Shown here: positions 22,997 to 36,200 of the stretch, piece after piece
Position numbering within the stretch: position 1 is the first letter of the stretch
Layout: each line of letters opens with the position of its first letter
Assembly: GCA_036245805.1 (NCBI GenBank)
Contig: BTRK01000002.1
Location: 6,878,689 to 6,942,688, forward strand
Length of the DNA: 64,000 nucleotides
DNA from: Pristionchus mayeri
Taxonomy: Eukaryota > Nematoda > Chromadorea > Rhabditida > Neodiplogasteridae
Direction: 5' to 3'
The notes under the pieces: generated by a model
Databases searched by the model: none
What the model was told of the DNA's origin: nothing
Seen by the model: the letters and a program-made list of their open reading frames with translations, nothing else
Position numbers and translations under genes: made by a program

Positions 22997-23828
22997 GAAT
23001 GCAGGAAAACGAGCCAATTTTTCCACCAGAAAAAACTCGTGATCACGGATTTCGACGAAACTTAGTTTATGGATACTATTGGGGGTTCGAAGAAGGTACA
23101 TCCCCTTGTTTTGGTCAATTTCGATGATTATCGATTTTTTTGATCTACCCCTTTGAGATACTGTAATTCAGTCAATCTTTATCGTACAGCGAACTTTTTT
23201 TTATCATTCGACGCGGAATTTTGAGATCTACAAATTGTTCTTCACTCCCCTTAACCGAACTTACCGGTTCGGGGTCTTTTTGTCGAAAAAAATGTTTTCT
23301 GACGATGTTTATCGATTTTTTTCTTCATTCCCTTCGATATTATTTTTGCATTCGATTCTAGGAACGAAATTCAGAGATAGAGACAAAAAGGTGACAAACG
23401 GTGCACGGACTGACTGGAAAAAAACGATGTTGGGAGAAGAAAACTTCCTCCCGTAACAGTATAAATACGTTCAAGAGCAAGAAGGTAAATGTGTTCAGCG
23501 GTTTTTTCGATTCGTTTCTGTCAGCAATATTTTTCATTCGCAGTTGTACCTGCATTGCATAATCCAACCCACAATCCTGTGTTTTCAATGCGAGCGTTGG
23601 TCTGAAGGAAGCTTAACGGGAGTTATCACCTAGAATACACAGATATCGTTCCCAATAAGGCAATTCGAAGTGGTATTTGCATCAATATAATCCATTGTTT
23701 TCCATCAATGTACTCGGGCCAAAGACGATATGCTCATGTTCCTCGTTGACTCTTCTAGTATAAATGTGTGCGCTCTCTAGCAGTAAGCACAACTTTTCCT
23801 CTTCACGACCTTTACGATCTTTAGGTCG

Positions 23829-24028
23829 ATGTCGACTTTCATCTATATTCTTCTTCTCTGTTCAGTTACTGCATTCGCACAGGTTACAATTGATTTCATT
23901 TTTAATACCTTACTGTGTTTGGTGAAGTTCAAAATACGTGTAATTGTGCCATAATTCAGGGTAACATACCTAGGTGCGGAGTATGCTCGCATGATACGTA
24001 TTTTTATCATAACACGGGTCTTCCGTAA
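23829..24028 (+). pseudogene. Truncated small secreted-peptide gene, copy 2
   Basis: An exact repeat of copy 1 at +1,032 (exons 23829-23882 and 23960-24028). Here the whole palindrome (24011-25322) follows. Beyond it, a short stretch near 26194-26236 (GDAEEPDDDDYE then stop, after GATTCAG) resembles the 3' end of the intact relative near 27800, suggesting the palindrome split an ancestral gene. Confidence 0.5.
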
Positions 24029-25322
24029 GAATGCAGGAAAACGAGCCAATTTTTCCACCAGAAAAAACTCGTGATCACGGATTTCGACGAAACTTAGTTT
24101 ATGGATACTATTGGGGGTTCGAAGAAGGTACATCCCCTTGTTTTGGTCAATTTCGATGATTATCGATTTTTTTGATCTACCCCTTTGAGATACTGTAATT
24201 CAGTCAATCTTTATCGTACAGCGAACTTTTTTTTATCATTCGACGCGGAATTTTGAGATCTACAAATTGTTCTTCACTCCCCTTAACCGAACTTACCGGT
24301 TCGGGGTCTTTTTGTCGAAAAAAATGTTTTCTGACGATGTTTATCGATTTTTTTCTTCATTCCCTTCGATATTATTTTTGCATTCGATTCTAGGAACGAA
24401 ATTAGTGGGGGTCCACGTTGATCATTTTCCGTATCTCGCGTACCCCAATATCGAAATAGTATATTGGGGTACGCTATGGAGCCCCGGACTAATTTTTGGT
24501 CATATGTCAGTTCAAAATGATCGACTCAGACATTTAAAGAGTGAAATCGAAAGCTTTCGACGAGTGCTATTAAATGTTCTAAGTGAATCATAGCTCTAAA
24601 ATCGCTCGTTCTCAAGTTATTTGAGGTTTTTACTGTTGAATGTAGTCTGCACAATTCCTCCTTGAGCCATATTTTTAAAATAACTTGAGAACGAGCGATT
24701 TTAGCGCTATGATTCACTTAGAACATTTAATAGTACTCGTCGAGAGCTTTCGATTTCACTTTTTAAATGTCTGAGTCGACCATTTTGAACTAACATATGA
24801 CCAAAAATTAAAATTTGAACTAACATATGACCAAAAATTAAAATTTCGAAAAAATCGACCAAGTCCGGGGCTCCATATACTATTTCGATATTGGGGTACG
24901 CGAGATATGGAAAATGATCAACGTGGACCCCCACTAATTTCGTTCCTAGAATCGAATGCAAAAATAATATCGAAGGGGAATGAAGAAAAAAATCGATAAA
25001 CATCGTCAGAAAACATTTTTTTCGACAAAAAGACCCCGAAGCCGGTAAGTTCGGTTGAGGGGAGTGAAGAACAATTTGTAGATCTCAAAATTCCGCGTCG
25101 AATGATAAAAAAAAGTTCGCTGTACGATAAAAATTGACTGAATTACAGTATCTCAAAGGGGTAGATAAAAAAAATCGATAATCATCGAAATTGACCAAAA
25201 CAAGGGGATGTACCTTCTTCGAACACCCAATAGTATCCATAAACTAAGTTTCGTCGAAATCCGTGATCACGAGTTTTTTTCTGGTGGCAGACGTTCCTGC
25301 ATTCTTAGAGAAGACCCGTGTT
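24011..25322. repeat. Large palindrome (1.31 kb) inserted in a peptide-gene exon
   Basis: The ends are AACACGGGTCTTCC and its near complement GAAGACCCGTGTT. The arms (about 24011-24640 and 24675-25322) pair almost fully. The right arm has an extra 29-base tandem step (AACTAACATATGACCAAAAA twice, 24795-24846). Part of the left arm alone (about 22979-23371) was carried into the first tandem copy. Confidence 0.85.
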
Positions 25323-27277
25323 AAGTGGTAGCTCAACATTTTGATCAACCGATTTTGAAAAAGAATAAAACTCAACATCGAAGGGTTACGATTGTATTTT
25401 CGTAACGATTAGTGCATGTTGCCATGATTTGAAACACGAAGAGTACATTTTCAAGCACTTTTGGTATTTGAAGCAGCAAATACATTTTTTAGCAGACAAT
25501 GGTTGTGAGTGGCTGAATTGAACGTAACAAAATGCTGGCGTGCTGTGCTGAAATGCTGTGTTGATTGGATGTTGGCCGATGCTGAACGCAAAATGTCACA
25601 TCTAGTTGACAAACTGAATTGTAAAATGACATACGTGAACAGCTAGAGTCAACAAGCTAATATACAGGCAAGCACGCCCCAAGAGGGAGAAGCTCTCACG
25701 GCGAATTTTACTGGTGAGACGTTTCATTTAAAGTTTCCGCACATTGTACTGTATATGTTTTAGTTTCGAAACAGCAAAAACTTTGAAATTTATAGACTGA
25801 ATTATAGACTGAATAAATTGATTGAGGAGAACGCGAAGATGTGAGTGGGCACTAGTGATGCCAAATCGGCGCGCGCTCTCCTCGTTTCACACGCTCTCTC
25901 GCCGTTCAAACAGAGCGAGAGAGCGTGTGAAACGAGGAGAGTGCGCGCCGTTTTGGCATCACTAGTGGGCACCAATCTCTCGTTCTCCTTATTTTTTTCT
26001 CTTTCATAGCGTGGTGAACGTTGAAGGAGAAAATTCAGATAGTATTTTCCTTGCTGTCATTTATTTTTCAATAGAGCTAGGACCATGATATAGGAAAACC
26101 ATTCAGGAACACATATTTCGTTAAGAGTCATACGAATTTGAGCTCCGCTTTGCCATTTCCAATATTTTCCTCCTGCGAAATCGATGATTCAGAGTGACGG
26201 GAGATGCGGAAGAACCGGATGATGACGACTACGAGTGAGGAGTGATAAAATGATGAAGCAGAATGGTCTTGTCGATTGCTCGAATTGTATTCGTTCCGTA
26301 ACCTTCTTGTAATCTGTCATTATGGGGTCGTTTGTTATTGCTTACCGCGGGAATTAGATATATGAAACGTACGAGATGTAATTGCTACGCTTCAATAAAG
26401 GGTTGTATTTCCCCTTCTCGAATCCTTCTCGAAGAAAAAACGGAATCCCTCTTCTTCAGCTCGGAAAAAAGGAGACTTTTGGTGATGAAAAAACGCCAAT
26501 ACAAATTGTCCGTATGTGTATTTTGAAAGCTCTTTACATGAGCGTGTAAGGCCCGATAATATTTTTTTTCAATGTTGGAATGGCTTCATCCATCAATCCC
26601 AAACTCATGGATACATAATGAAACATAAATTAGTGACAACATAAGTTGTGAGCAACCACTGTCTTCAAAAGTACGAGAAACGTGTGACATTAATCCTTCT
26701 TTCGGTTCTATCAGAACAGATAGCGTGGCCAACGCCCTTGACAAGATAAGTGATACGGGGTATAATCGAAAAAGGACTAAGTGAGAGAGAGGGAAAGAGA
26801 GAGAGGGAGATAGAGAGGGAGAGAGCTAGAGCCCTTGAAACGAACGTAGAATGGGCTGATAGGAGAAAGATGTTGGGGAAGAAAACCCGCCCGTAACGGT
26901 ACATATAGATTCGACAACAAGATGGGATATGTTTTCAGCATTTTCGTGGGTATTTTCAGTCCGCCATTGAAATGTTTTCCATTCGTAGAGGTACCTGCAT
27001 TACATAATCCACACACAATCCTTTGTTTTCAATTCGAGCGTTGGTCTGAAGGAAGCTTAACGGGAGTTATCACCTAGAATACACAGCTATCGTTCCCAAT
27101 AATACAATTCGAAGTGGTATTTGCATCAATATAATCCATTGTTTTCAATCAGTGTGCTCGGACCAAAGACGATTTCCTCATGCTCCTGGTTGACACTGCT
27201 ATTATAGTATAAATATGTGCGCTCTCTATCTGTAAACACAACTTTTCCTCTTCACAACCTTCACGATCTTCAGGCCG
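25323..27277. other. Repeat and promoter region upstream of the 27.3-kb peptide gene
   Basis: It holds the hairpin element 25853-25963, a fragment homologous to the 3' part of the peptide gene near 26194, and from about 26870 a promoter block closely similar to 22420-22800. GA/CT-rich stretches lie near 26780-26830. I see no independent gene. Confidence 0.5.
25853..25963. mobile_element. Hairpin element, TAGTGATGCC type, 111 bp, perfect 9-bp TSD
   Basis: It is flanked by AGTGGGCAC at 25844-25852 and 25964-25972. It begins TAGTGATGCCAAA, ends TTTTGGCATCACT, and its core CACACGCTCTCTCG pairs with CGAGAGAGCGTGTG. A second copy of the same type is at 46852-46962. Confidence 0.9.
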
Positions 27278-29528
27278 ATGTCGACTTTGGTCTACCTTCT
27301 TCTTCTCTGCTCAGTTACTGCATTCGCACAGGTTAGAATTGCTAGCGCTGATTTAGAAAGTTGATTAAGTACGAGGTGATCTATAAAAGGAATCAATGAC
27401 TTTACATGAAATTATGATAGAGTAAATTAATATTACTGATACCATAGAGGTGCATGCAATTACGAAAATCTAGGTGGCAAAGGGGCTGGTATAATGACAG
27501 CAACAATTCCTGGTCTCACTGCCATTCCAGGCATGAGTGGCGAACCCGGAATTGCAGGTACTCCCGTAGGCATTTTAAAAAATATGTTTACGTGTTACTA
27601 TTTCTATGAGTTGTTAACTTCTTCTCAAATTATGTATATTAATAGTATTGCGTAATAGTGCAATATTGTAATGAACGAATAATCTAGAACAACATTAAAA
27701 TTGCAGGGGAAGCCGGGGAAGCCGAGGTAAATGAACTCCAATGGATCTCTCACTTTCTCTCTGACTTTCTCTCTCTCTCTCAGTTCTAATTTGATGATTC
27801 AGTTCGAGTGAGGAGGATGCTGAGTGACCGGATGATGTTGAAGACCTGTCTTGTCACTCCTTATCAATACTAGCTATATGGTTCTCCTTTGGAAAATAAT
27901 ATAAAGTATTGAGCTCGAGTTCGGAAGAAATGCCGATAAGATAACTGACAACATGAACAATAATTATCCAATAGCCACATCACCTGCTTGATATTGTCGT
28001 GTTCTTTCTAGAGGTGGAGAAACGATACCACGCTTTCTAGAGGTGGAGAAACGATACCACGCTTGACGTTGTGTTTTTTTCCGTTGTTTAGCGTTTCCCC
28101 TAGCATCTGCATAATAAAGCTTTTGATATTGCTCTATGTCCACATTCGTATACTGCTCAAAATGGGTATTTTCTAAATTACAGTAGCGGACAAAAGTTTA
28201 GCCCCAAATTGAAAACAATTGAACTTAAACATTCTAAACAAAAATTAGATGGGCCTGACCGCCATCAAATTCTACCCCTGTAGAAATGATCTAATTTTTC
28301 GAACATCCACCGAAGAGATATGAGCAAAAAAATTCGATTTCGACGTCGCATAGTCTAGCGACTACGGAGCGACTATGTGCAGTTGTTGTATTGGAAATTG
28401 TTAAGCTACAGCATACAATAATTACGTCAGAAATGTATTCGAATATGAAGATATTCAGTCTTATTTTAGCCCAAAATACTGCCAGCCATTGCTAGTACAA
28501 ATCCCAATCCATTTTTTTAAAATTCAGAATCTTGTCAATTTTTGCTCGTTTGTTGTATATTAATTTCAAGTAAGCACTGAAAATGATTAGTTTATCAATT
28601 CGTGTTATTATTACGCAACAACTCAATCGTAAGAAACTCAACCACAAGTCGGCTCTATGTCAAAGGCGGCATGACGTCATAGTTCTCATCCGACCTAGTA
28701 CCCCACAAGACTTACCGTACTGAACAATCTGGGGATCGTGCGATGCCCGAAAATCCCGTCAGTGAAATCGGATATGTATTACTTCGACCGCCGCTTGAGC
28801 TCTTCTTGCAAGCCACGGAACGGCTACCAGCGATTGGGACCGAACTGTGAATGTCATTTATGATTTAAACTGTAAGATTTAAATCTGATTTAATTCATTA
28901 CAGTGTAAATATGCTTCATATCAAAACCAAATACTGATGAGGTTGCTCGTAATGATTTTGTTCTGGCGTTTGCTACGGAAAAGATCACACAATGAGTTTC
29001 AGAATTTCTATGCTAGATTTTACCTTCATTCAAGGTAGGTTGGAGTTTCAAAACGAGAGCGGGATCGAAAGAGGATCAAATTCTAAGAATCTCGACGTTT
29101 TTCATATCTGCTGATGTAATCTGTGGATGTCTGCGCGCATAGTGGGGAGAGGTTTAAAACCTTCAATTTCTCAGGCTATGTTCTGAATTTCCACTACAAC
29201 CCAGCCGTCCACAGAGGCCCTCAGTAGATATGAAAAACGTAGAAGTTCTTAGAATTTGACCATCTTTCGATACCTCTAGGTATCTTTCTAAAACTCCAAC
29301 CTACCATCGCGGTCATTCCTGGTGAGAGTTATTGTTTCAAAAAATCATTGCATTACATAAAAAAAGTCTTACAACAATGACGTATCTACTTACAGGCTGC
29401 GCAAGGATCAGTGGGACACCGAGAGTCTGGCAACTTCTGGCTGTCACACTCTCATTTGTCGTCCTGGAAATTGGAAAACTCAAACTTACTATATGTGTTC
29501 CTGCAATGTATTCAAAGATGCCGATTGA
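27278..29528 (+). CDS. Small secreted cysteine-rich peptide gene (exon set uncertain)
   Basis: Exon 1 (27278-27331) encodes the signal peptide MSTLVYLLLLCSVTAFAQ and ends in phase 0. Exon 2 is likely 27448-27557. Read in phase with exon 1 it gives an Arg-Cys start and three cysteines, and it joins in phase to a cysteine-rich last exon at 29396-29528 (GCHTLICRPGNWKT, then YYMCSC) with a TGA, total 98 residues. A rival reading uses another frame of exon 2 (IPGMSGEPGIAG), then 27707-27726 and a stop near 27808, giving an acidic collagen-like tail; the relic at 26194 resembles that ending. I cannot choose between them. Its promoter is shared with the tandem copies at 22.8 and 23.8 kb. Confidence 0.4.
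28006..28064. repeat. 29-bp direct tandem duplication
   Basis: CTAGAGGTGGAGAAACGATA followed by CCACGCTTT occurs twice in a row. No function seen. Confidence 0.7.
28716..28844 (-). pseudogene. Duplicated SLC4 exon with two stop codons
   Basis: This is a 129-base copy of the SLC4-like exon at 38921-39049, with its splice borders and about 190 bases of the adjacent intron (28845-29033 versus 39050-39200). It reads [20 protein letters not shown], then [16 protein letters not shown]. Two codons have become stops and a few others have changed. It lies about 1.4 kb beyond the 3' end of the parent gene in the same orientation. No neighbouring exons were copied. Confidence 0.85.
29034..29305. repeat. 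MITE-like inverted repeat (272 bp)
   Basis: It begins GGTAGGTTGGAGTTT and ends AAACTCCAACCTACC, and longer arms pair through the ATTCTAAGAA region. It interrupts the intron-derived part of the duplicated SLC4 segment. Confidence 0.75.
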
Positions 29529-30290
29529 CGGTCTGGTATGAGCCTAAAAACGGCCAATCATTTCTGCGCACTATTGAATCTATTTGAATCGTATGTTCCA
29601 ATAACTATCGTTCTTTGATTTCCATATTTAGAATTTTTCTTTGTTTTTAGTGTATTTGTGAACTTCAAATCTTTTCTCATTTGTTTTACTTTCCAGCTAG
29701 CACTTGATAAAAATTATTCGTTTATCGATTATTTTCATTATCATGCAACAACTCAATCATAAGAAGTCTAGTCCCGTTTTCTTTTGTGTTCATGAAAAAG
29801 AGCGCAAAACGAGTTAAAATTGGGCGATTTTCATGTTCTTTGGCATGTATCAATGGAGAGAACACACGGTATACGGTCAGCACAACTACTGGGATTCTAT
29901 GCAAGCGGGGGATTCACTGGGGATTACGGTAGCATGTTTTGTCGTGATGAGAACCCGTGTACGATCAAAGGGCTACAGAGTGGGAACGGTATTGAAGGGG
30001 GCAATCGATAAGCAGCTCATAACAAGCTAAGGTTACGGTAGTGGTACGGGTGAAAGAAAGAGAGAAGAGGTTACGGTAGTCGATCGAGAAGTGATTGATC
30101 TGGAAGAGGAGAGGAGGCGAAAGTATTGAGTGAGAATTGTACTGAGGTTGAGTGATGGTATGGCAAAGGGTGTGAACAAAGAGCGAAATCACATGTGAGA
30201 AGAGGAGCTATATACAACAGTGGGATAATGGGGGTACGGTAGTCGATCGAGGATTGACTAAAGGATACGGTAGTCGATCGTTGAGTGGCT

Positions 30291-33200
30291 TTAATGTCGA
30301 CCATCGAGAGCGTCTAGATACTTGTAGTCGATCAGACGAGGAATTAGGGTGTGTCTGAAAGTATTTTTTTACATTTATGAGGTATGTTTCAACAACGGAT
30401 TGTAAACATGTATTAAAAACAACATCAATAACAATCAGGCAGCCTATTTAAAAAAAACACTTAAAAACGTATTTTTTTAAATGAATAGAGCTCACCTAAT
30501 GGGTAGGAAGAAGAAGCAGACTATAGGGAAGACCATCTCGATGAACGGATAGGGAGAAAAGCCGAAGGCGCACAGGATTATCAACTGCAGGAGCTGACAC
30601 GCAGTGAAAAGGTGCACCTGAGTATCGGTTTGTAAGTTACGGTAGGATACTGCATCCGGATACGGTAGAAATTATCGATTCACGCACCTTCCGTTGCGGG
30701 ACCTTGCGGATGTAGTGAGTGGGCGGGTAGGCTTGCTGCAAGTTGGTTGATGAAAGATCAGATGTCTAAGATCAAAGACCAACTATCAGTCTTACCTGCT
30801 CCGTAATCAGCAGTAATAACCGTTCGAACATCTCGTTTCCGTTGAGGGAAGTAAGTGCCATGTACAGGAAGAGACCGTGGAGGACGGAGGTGGGGATCCA
30901 TCTAGAATTACGATCCTATTTGAAATGTTGCTTTGGATTATTACTACAAAGTTAGAAAGAAGCTGAATGCATCGTAAATATCCTAATTTCAAAGCAAAAC
31001 AAGCTGGTGTAGTTCTCCATACCTCAACGGATACGGCAACAGCCAGAAGGCACTCGCGAGTATCATAATGTGGGCGAGGAGAGAGGCGAGTCGCGTCTCG
31101 CGAACGTTCATTATACTGAAAATTGATTTGTTTTCCAACGATAATCATTCTGTCATTGGGCAATGGGATGATTGATGTTTTTTACAATGATAGTGAAACA
31201 TTAAAAAAAAATTATGCCAATTTTCTAGTACGCGAAAAAGAACGTACACTTCGTGTACGTGCCCTTGCGAGACGCGCTCCTCCACATCGGCCAGAGCTCT
31301 GTAAATATTTTTTTGTATATTTTGGTGGTACTTCAAAAGAAAACTAATATATCAGGTTGTGAAAAAAGCAATTGTAGATTTTTAAATTTTAGATTTTGTA
31401 ATACCCCGTCTTTGGTTGCCGCCTGAATATCATATTGTTACTTGTGATAGATGAGTGCTTGGGTACCCTTTCTATCGCGCGTAGGTTCGAGCCTATCCAA
31501 TTGATATTGAGGCCACAGTATGAAGACAAAGCTACATCGGCAAAATGTTTTACTGAGTACGTTTCGGGGCAAATATTACGTCACGTGCGAAAAGTATGGC
31601 ATACGGATATCACAATACAACATGTGAACCTGGTCCGCTCCGAATGGCCTGTCAGAAAATACACTCATTTTTTACCTTGACCCTAACTGCACATCAACAG
31701 AAATAATTATTTTTACCGTGCATCCGTAACTATTGATGTATCCATCTCAAATGTAGTGAAGCGAAAAACACTTTCCATGGTTAACTTAAAATTGTATTTA
31801 GGTGGGCATACAATACTTCTAGCAAAACATGTAACATTCATCATCCCAACTATTAAATTTGTACATCGAAATTCGTATATTACAAGTCTTCCATTTTCCA
31901 GTGTTGTGAAAAGCCCTAAATTGTGTGGTTAACTGTTAAAGCTACTCTTTATGTATCAGTATACGACTGGGAAAAGTCAGGGGATAGCTCCCTTTTGAGG
32001 AAATTTATTCATTCACCGTATACCGAAAGTCGAAAATTTGACAATATTGGCCTGTATTCATCAATACCGAAAATCTATGTTTTCTACAAGTAGAGAAGGG
32101 ATGAGTTCAAATGTTTCTCTGTGGTATGTAGCACGATAGTGTATCATGGAAGCGCACTTATTTAGATACCAGTCTGATTGAACCTCGAAGCAGGAAACGT
32201 TATCGTTTGATAAGTGTTTATTAGCTGAGGTGTTAATTCAGCGATGTGTAAATCGTGCTATGTTGAGGCAGGAGCGGCATTAGACCTATTTTTCGAAAGA
32301 ACTGCACATGTGCTTCTCACTACACTATATGAAAATGTACAGCCCTGTTCCCCCTCAAAATACGAGAGACGGGAAATATTTTTAGAAAAGAGTGAAAATA
32401 TCACATTTATCAAAACTTGGATTTGCCGGGTATCCTAAAAGCATGAAGCGATTGGAATACATAAATATATTGATCAACTGTATACCCCTACTATATGCTA
32501 TTGAGCCAGCTTGAGATCATAAATGAAAATAATTTTAGGCGTGTTCAAATATCATGGTCCAAATCTACAATTACTTTTTTCACAACCTAATAGTTTAAAG
32601 TAATCTGAATTGAGTTTGGACAGTAAGCGAAAAAGCTTACCTAAGGTGAAGTGGAGAGTGTGGCAGCGCTCCATGCATCCAGGGAAGGCCCACTGAGAAT
32701 TTATTGATATTTTTTGACAACTCAAGAAGACGATTCATTGAAAAATCACCAATTGTCACAATGATAAGTTGCTCGTAAAGCTTATCTCAACACAGAAAAT
32801 TGTCCTGACTGAGAAAATGAAGAAAAAAAAGCTGAGCAAAACTCACTGAGTGAAAGGAACATGTTCAGGATAGCAACCACGAAGAGGTCGAGATTCTGCG
32901 AAGAGCCCTTCTTCAGCCTGCAAATTATTCACTTGACTGAACTATTTTATTCAATAAAGAATGTATTTTAACTTTCATAGTCGTTTCACTATAATATTAT
33001 GTTTCACTATTAATATACGGGATCTATGAAAGCTTATTTCGATCATTCTTGCACTCGTTTGGATAATCACTCACTTGTTCTGGTTGTTGTTGACGATGGC
33101 GCTGGTGATGTTCTGATCGATGAAGAAGAGGAAGGAAAGGGAGAATCCGAGGAGGAGACACACAAAGTAGCCCTGAATTGAATAATTCCCATGTTCTTTG

Positions 33201-36200
33201 TATTTCACGTCATACATAATTCGATCATCTAGTTGAAGCAGTAGGTCACTTACGGTCCAGGGAAGTGACAGCACCGGTGCGATTGATAGGAGGGGCACGC
33301 TCTCGCGCATGTCGAACTTGTCCTCTGAAATGCATTGTCTTCGTTTATTTCAGCGTGTGCTTCAATGAGATAAACGACCCCATGCGACTTCGATTTATAG
33401 CTGTTGTATTGTTATCAAATAAAAACGAACTCTCAACGCTGGAGAATCCGTACGACCCCGCGAATGTCATGATCATCACAGAAGCTGGCAGGGCGTAGTC
33501 CGCGAGCCACTCGCGACGGGACCTGCAAGTAAATTGGTAATATGGAATAGGTTTTCTTAATTCCGGAAGCTCCATGTTAGTCATATGTAGAACATTATTC
33601 AAAGAAGGTAAAAAACAATGTCGTACCTTGTCAGGTAGGGCGTCTTTCGGAAGTTATAGAGGAAGAGGCCAAGCCAGAGAGTTCCGAGCATCAGAAGCAC
33701 GTAGAGGATGGAAGTGTCACGCTTGCATGCCTACAATATAATATTTATATTTTATTATGATTGCATCGAACTGAATGAGTATGGCGAAAGTATGATGAGA
33801 AGGACTCACCCCAGTCGCCGATACCATTGCTATTTCCGTGAGATTATTGTAAATCCCGCTCGAGTTATTCGCTATGGCCGCAGTGCAGTAGTAGTTGCGG
33901 GAGAAACCTGGATGTTACGAGTTATCAGGTTGGAACAAAAGTTCTGTCCGATTTCAATATTTTGGTTTTCTTGCATTCAACATCCTTCCCTTTCGACCGA
34001 TTTTCAAATGGTTGTTCTCACACAATAAGTGATCCAACACTCTGTATAGCGCACATGTGTACAGCTCTATAACATCGGGATTGTGGTCGCAGTGCGAGGC
34101 AAAAGTCGCCGTAATAGGTATCTGGGCTATTAATTTCTCCGAGTTCCAATCTATCGGTCTGAGGGATAGTGCCAACCGTATTATATTTTTGGAAAGTACC
34201 ATGGTCGTGTATTACAGCAGTTACTTAAAATGAATTCTAACACGAAAGGCCAACTTCAAAAATGCACCAATTGGCCAATACTGATGTCCTGGACATGACC
34301 TCAGATGAATTTATCTACCGTGCATTCAAATAGTTAGAGTTAGAGATTAAAACATACTGAAAATGTATAGATCCGGCCCTGTTCAGCACATTATTTTAGA
34401 TAGGTAATTGTGCGATCCTCCTGTCAGAAGCCAAAATTTATTTAAAAATTGATGGCCCAAATTCAATGTTAAAGGTCCTCCGAAATCACCGATTTTTTTT
34501 CAAATTCCCGGCTCGTGATTGAACCGCAAGCCCTTGCGCGCAATTTCAAAAATTGTACAGTATCATACAGTAGATCGAGCACCAGGGGCGTACTGTACAA
34601 GGCATGTATTTTCGGGTCATGGTCGATAATTGTGTCATGGTAGATCAAGACTAAGTACCGTACAAATCGATCGTACAGTACTTCTAGATACCGTATACCG
34701 CTACCGTAATCCCGATTATCGAGAACTAACTTTATTTTCATAAAGTCAATATACCGTACCTAATTAATCCTACAGTACCCATGCCGTAACCCAGTGTACA
34801 GTACCCCTTGCTACCGTAATCCACACCACTGCGGGCAATCGTAAACTGACTTTTTTCCAAAACATTTTCTATTGAGTTGATTCTTGCTCTATACCGTACC
34901 CAATCGATCATACAGTACCACCAGATACCGTATACCACTACCGTAACCCAGATTATCGCAAACTAACTTTATTTTTAAAAAGTCCTGGTACCGTGCCCAA
35001 TCGATTATACACTACCCAAGGAACTACAGTAACCCAGTTCCTTGGGTCAGACCCAGTTCCTTGGGTCAAACATTTTTCTAAATATTTAAAACATTTTTCT
35101 AAAGATCCAAAATTGATTATTAAATGATTATACAATAATCGCATTTACGGTAGGATACTTTAAAATAATTTTAAATTCGATTTGGGATTTTTAGAAAAAT
35201 GTTTGACCCAATGAACTGGATCTGACCCAAGGAACTGGGTTACTGTAGTTCCTTGGGTAGTGTATAATCGATTGGGCACGGTACCAGGACTTTTTAAAAA
35301 TAAAGTTAGTTTGCGATAATCGGGGTTACGGTAGTGGTATACGGTATCTGGAGGTACTGTACTATCGATTGGGTACGGTATAGCGCAAGAATCAACTCAA
35401 TAGAAAATGTTTTGGAAAAAAGTCAGTTTACGGTAGCAAGGGGTACTGTACACTGGGTTACGGTATGTGTACAGTAGGACCGATTGGGTACGGTATCTTG
35501 GCTTTTTGAAAATAAAGTCAGTTCTCAATAATCAGGGTTACGGTAGCGGTATACGGTATCTATGTGTACTGTACTATCGATTGGTTATGGAACCAGTCTT
35601 GACCTACTCATGACCTACTATCGATTTTCACCATGACCCTATACATGCCTTGTGCACCGCACCCCCTCACACTCGCTGCCATTTCTGAACAGCTATGAAT
35701 ACTACCCTACAGTAACCACTATTTGAAATTGTCTCTATCCTCTCACGATCGTGCGGTTCAATCCATTCGATATTTCACACATTATCGCTAATTACGAGCC
35801 CTGGGGCTATTTTCGTTCAATTTCTTTGTTGATGGCACATTTTTATCACTGAATAGCAACGTTTAAAACAATAATAAGAGGGGGTAATTTTTGGCTTTCG
35901 GGGGACCTTTAAAATCGACATATTTTACCAGTTCCTGTCTCGCATACAGTTGATCAGCTCGTTATTTTGTGATTACATGCTGAAGCTGATTCTACCCTAT
36001 TGCATTGTGGCTTGGTTAAATTGGCTGATAGGCACTTTTGGTTTTTTTTTGAAAAATCACAATTTTGAGAAAGATGAAGATCAGTTCAGCTAGACTTTTC
36101 TAATGTATGAATGACGCAATAGTAGTACACTATATCGCCCATATTCTAAGGACTGTCAGTTTGATTATCGGGACGGGAATACTATCACTCCATCACTCCA

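Larger units (their letters stand above)
22340..24403. repeat. Tandem duplication, 2 x 1,032 bp, apparently identical
   Basis: 22340-23371 and 23372-24403 are the same sequence as far as I can read them. The unit holds the promoter and 5' exons of a small secreted-peptide gene plus the first part of the left arm of a palindrome. The junction GAACGAAATTCAGAGATAG joins the cut palindrome arm to the start of the unit. The lack of divergence implies a recent event, or an assembly artefact. Confidence 0.85.

Noticed and set aside
22146..23588. Minus-strand frames repeated at 22146 and 23358 with hydrophobic stretches
   Set aside because: They run antisense through the conserved promoter block of the peptide genes and recur only because of the tandem duplication.
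28181..28640. A second palindromic Tc1-like element starting CAGTAGCGGACAAAAG
   Set aside because: Only one terminus is visible; I found no inverted partner within the next kilobase.
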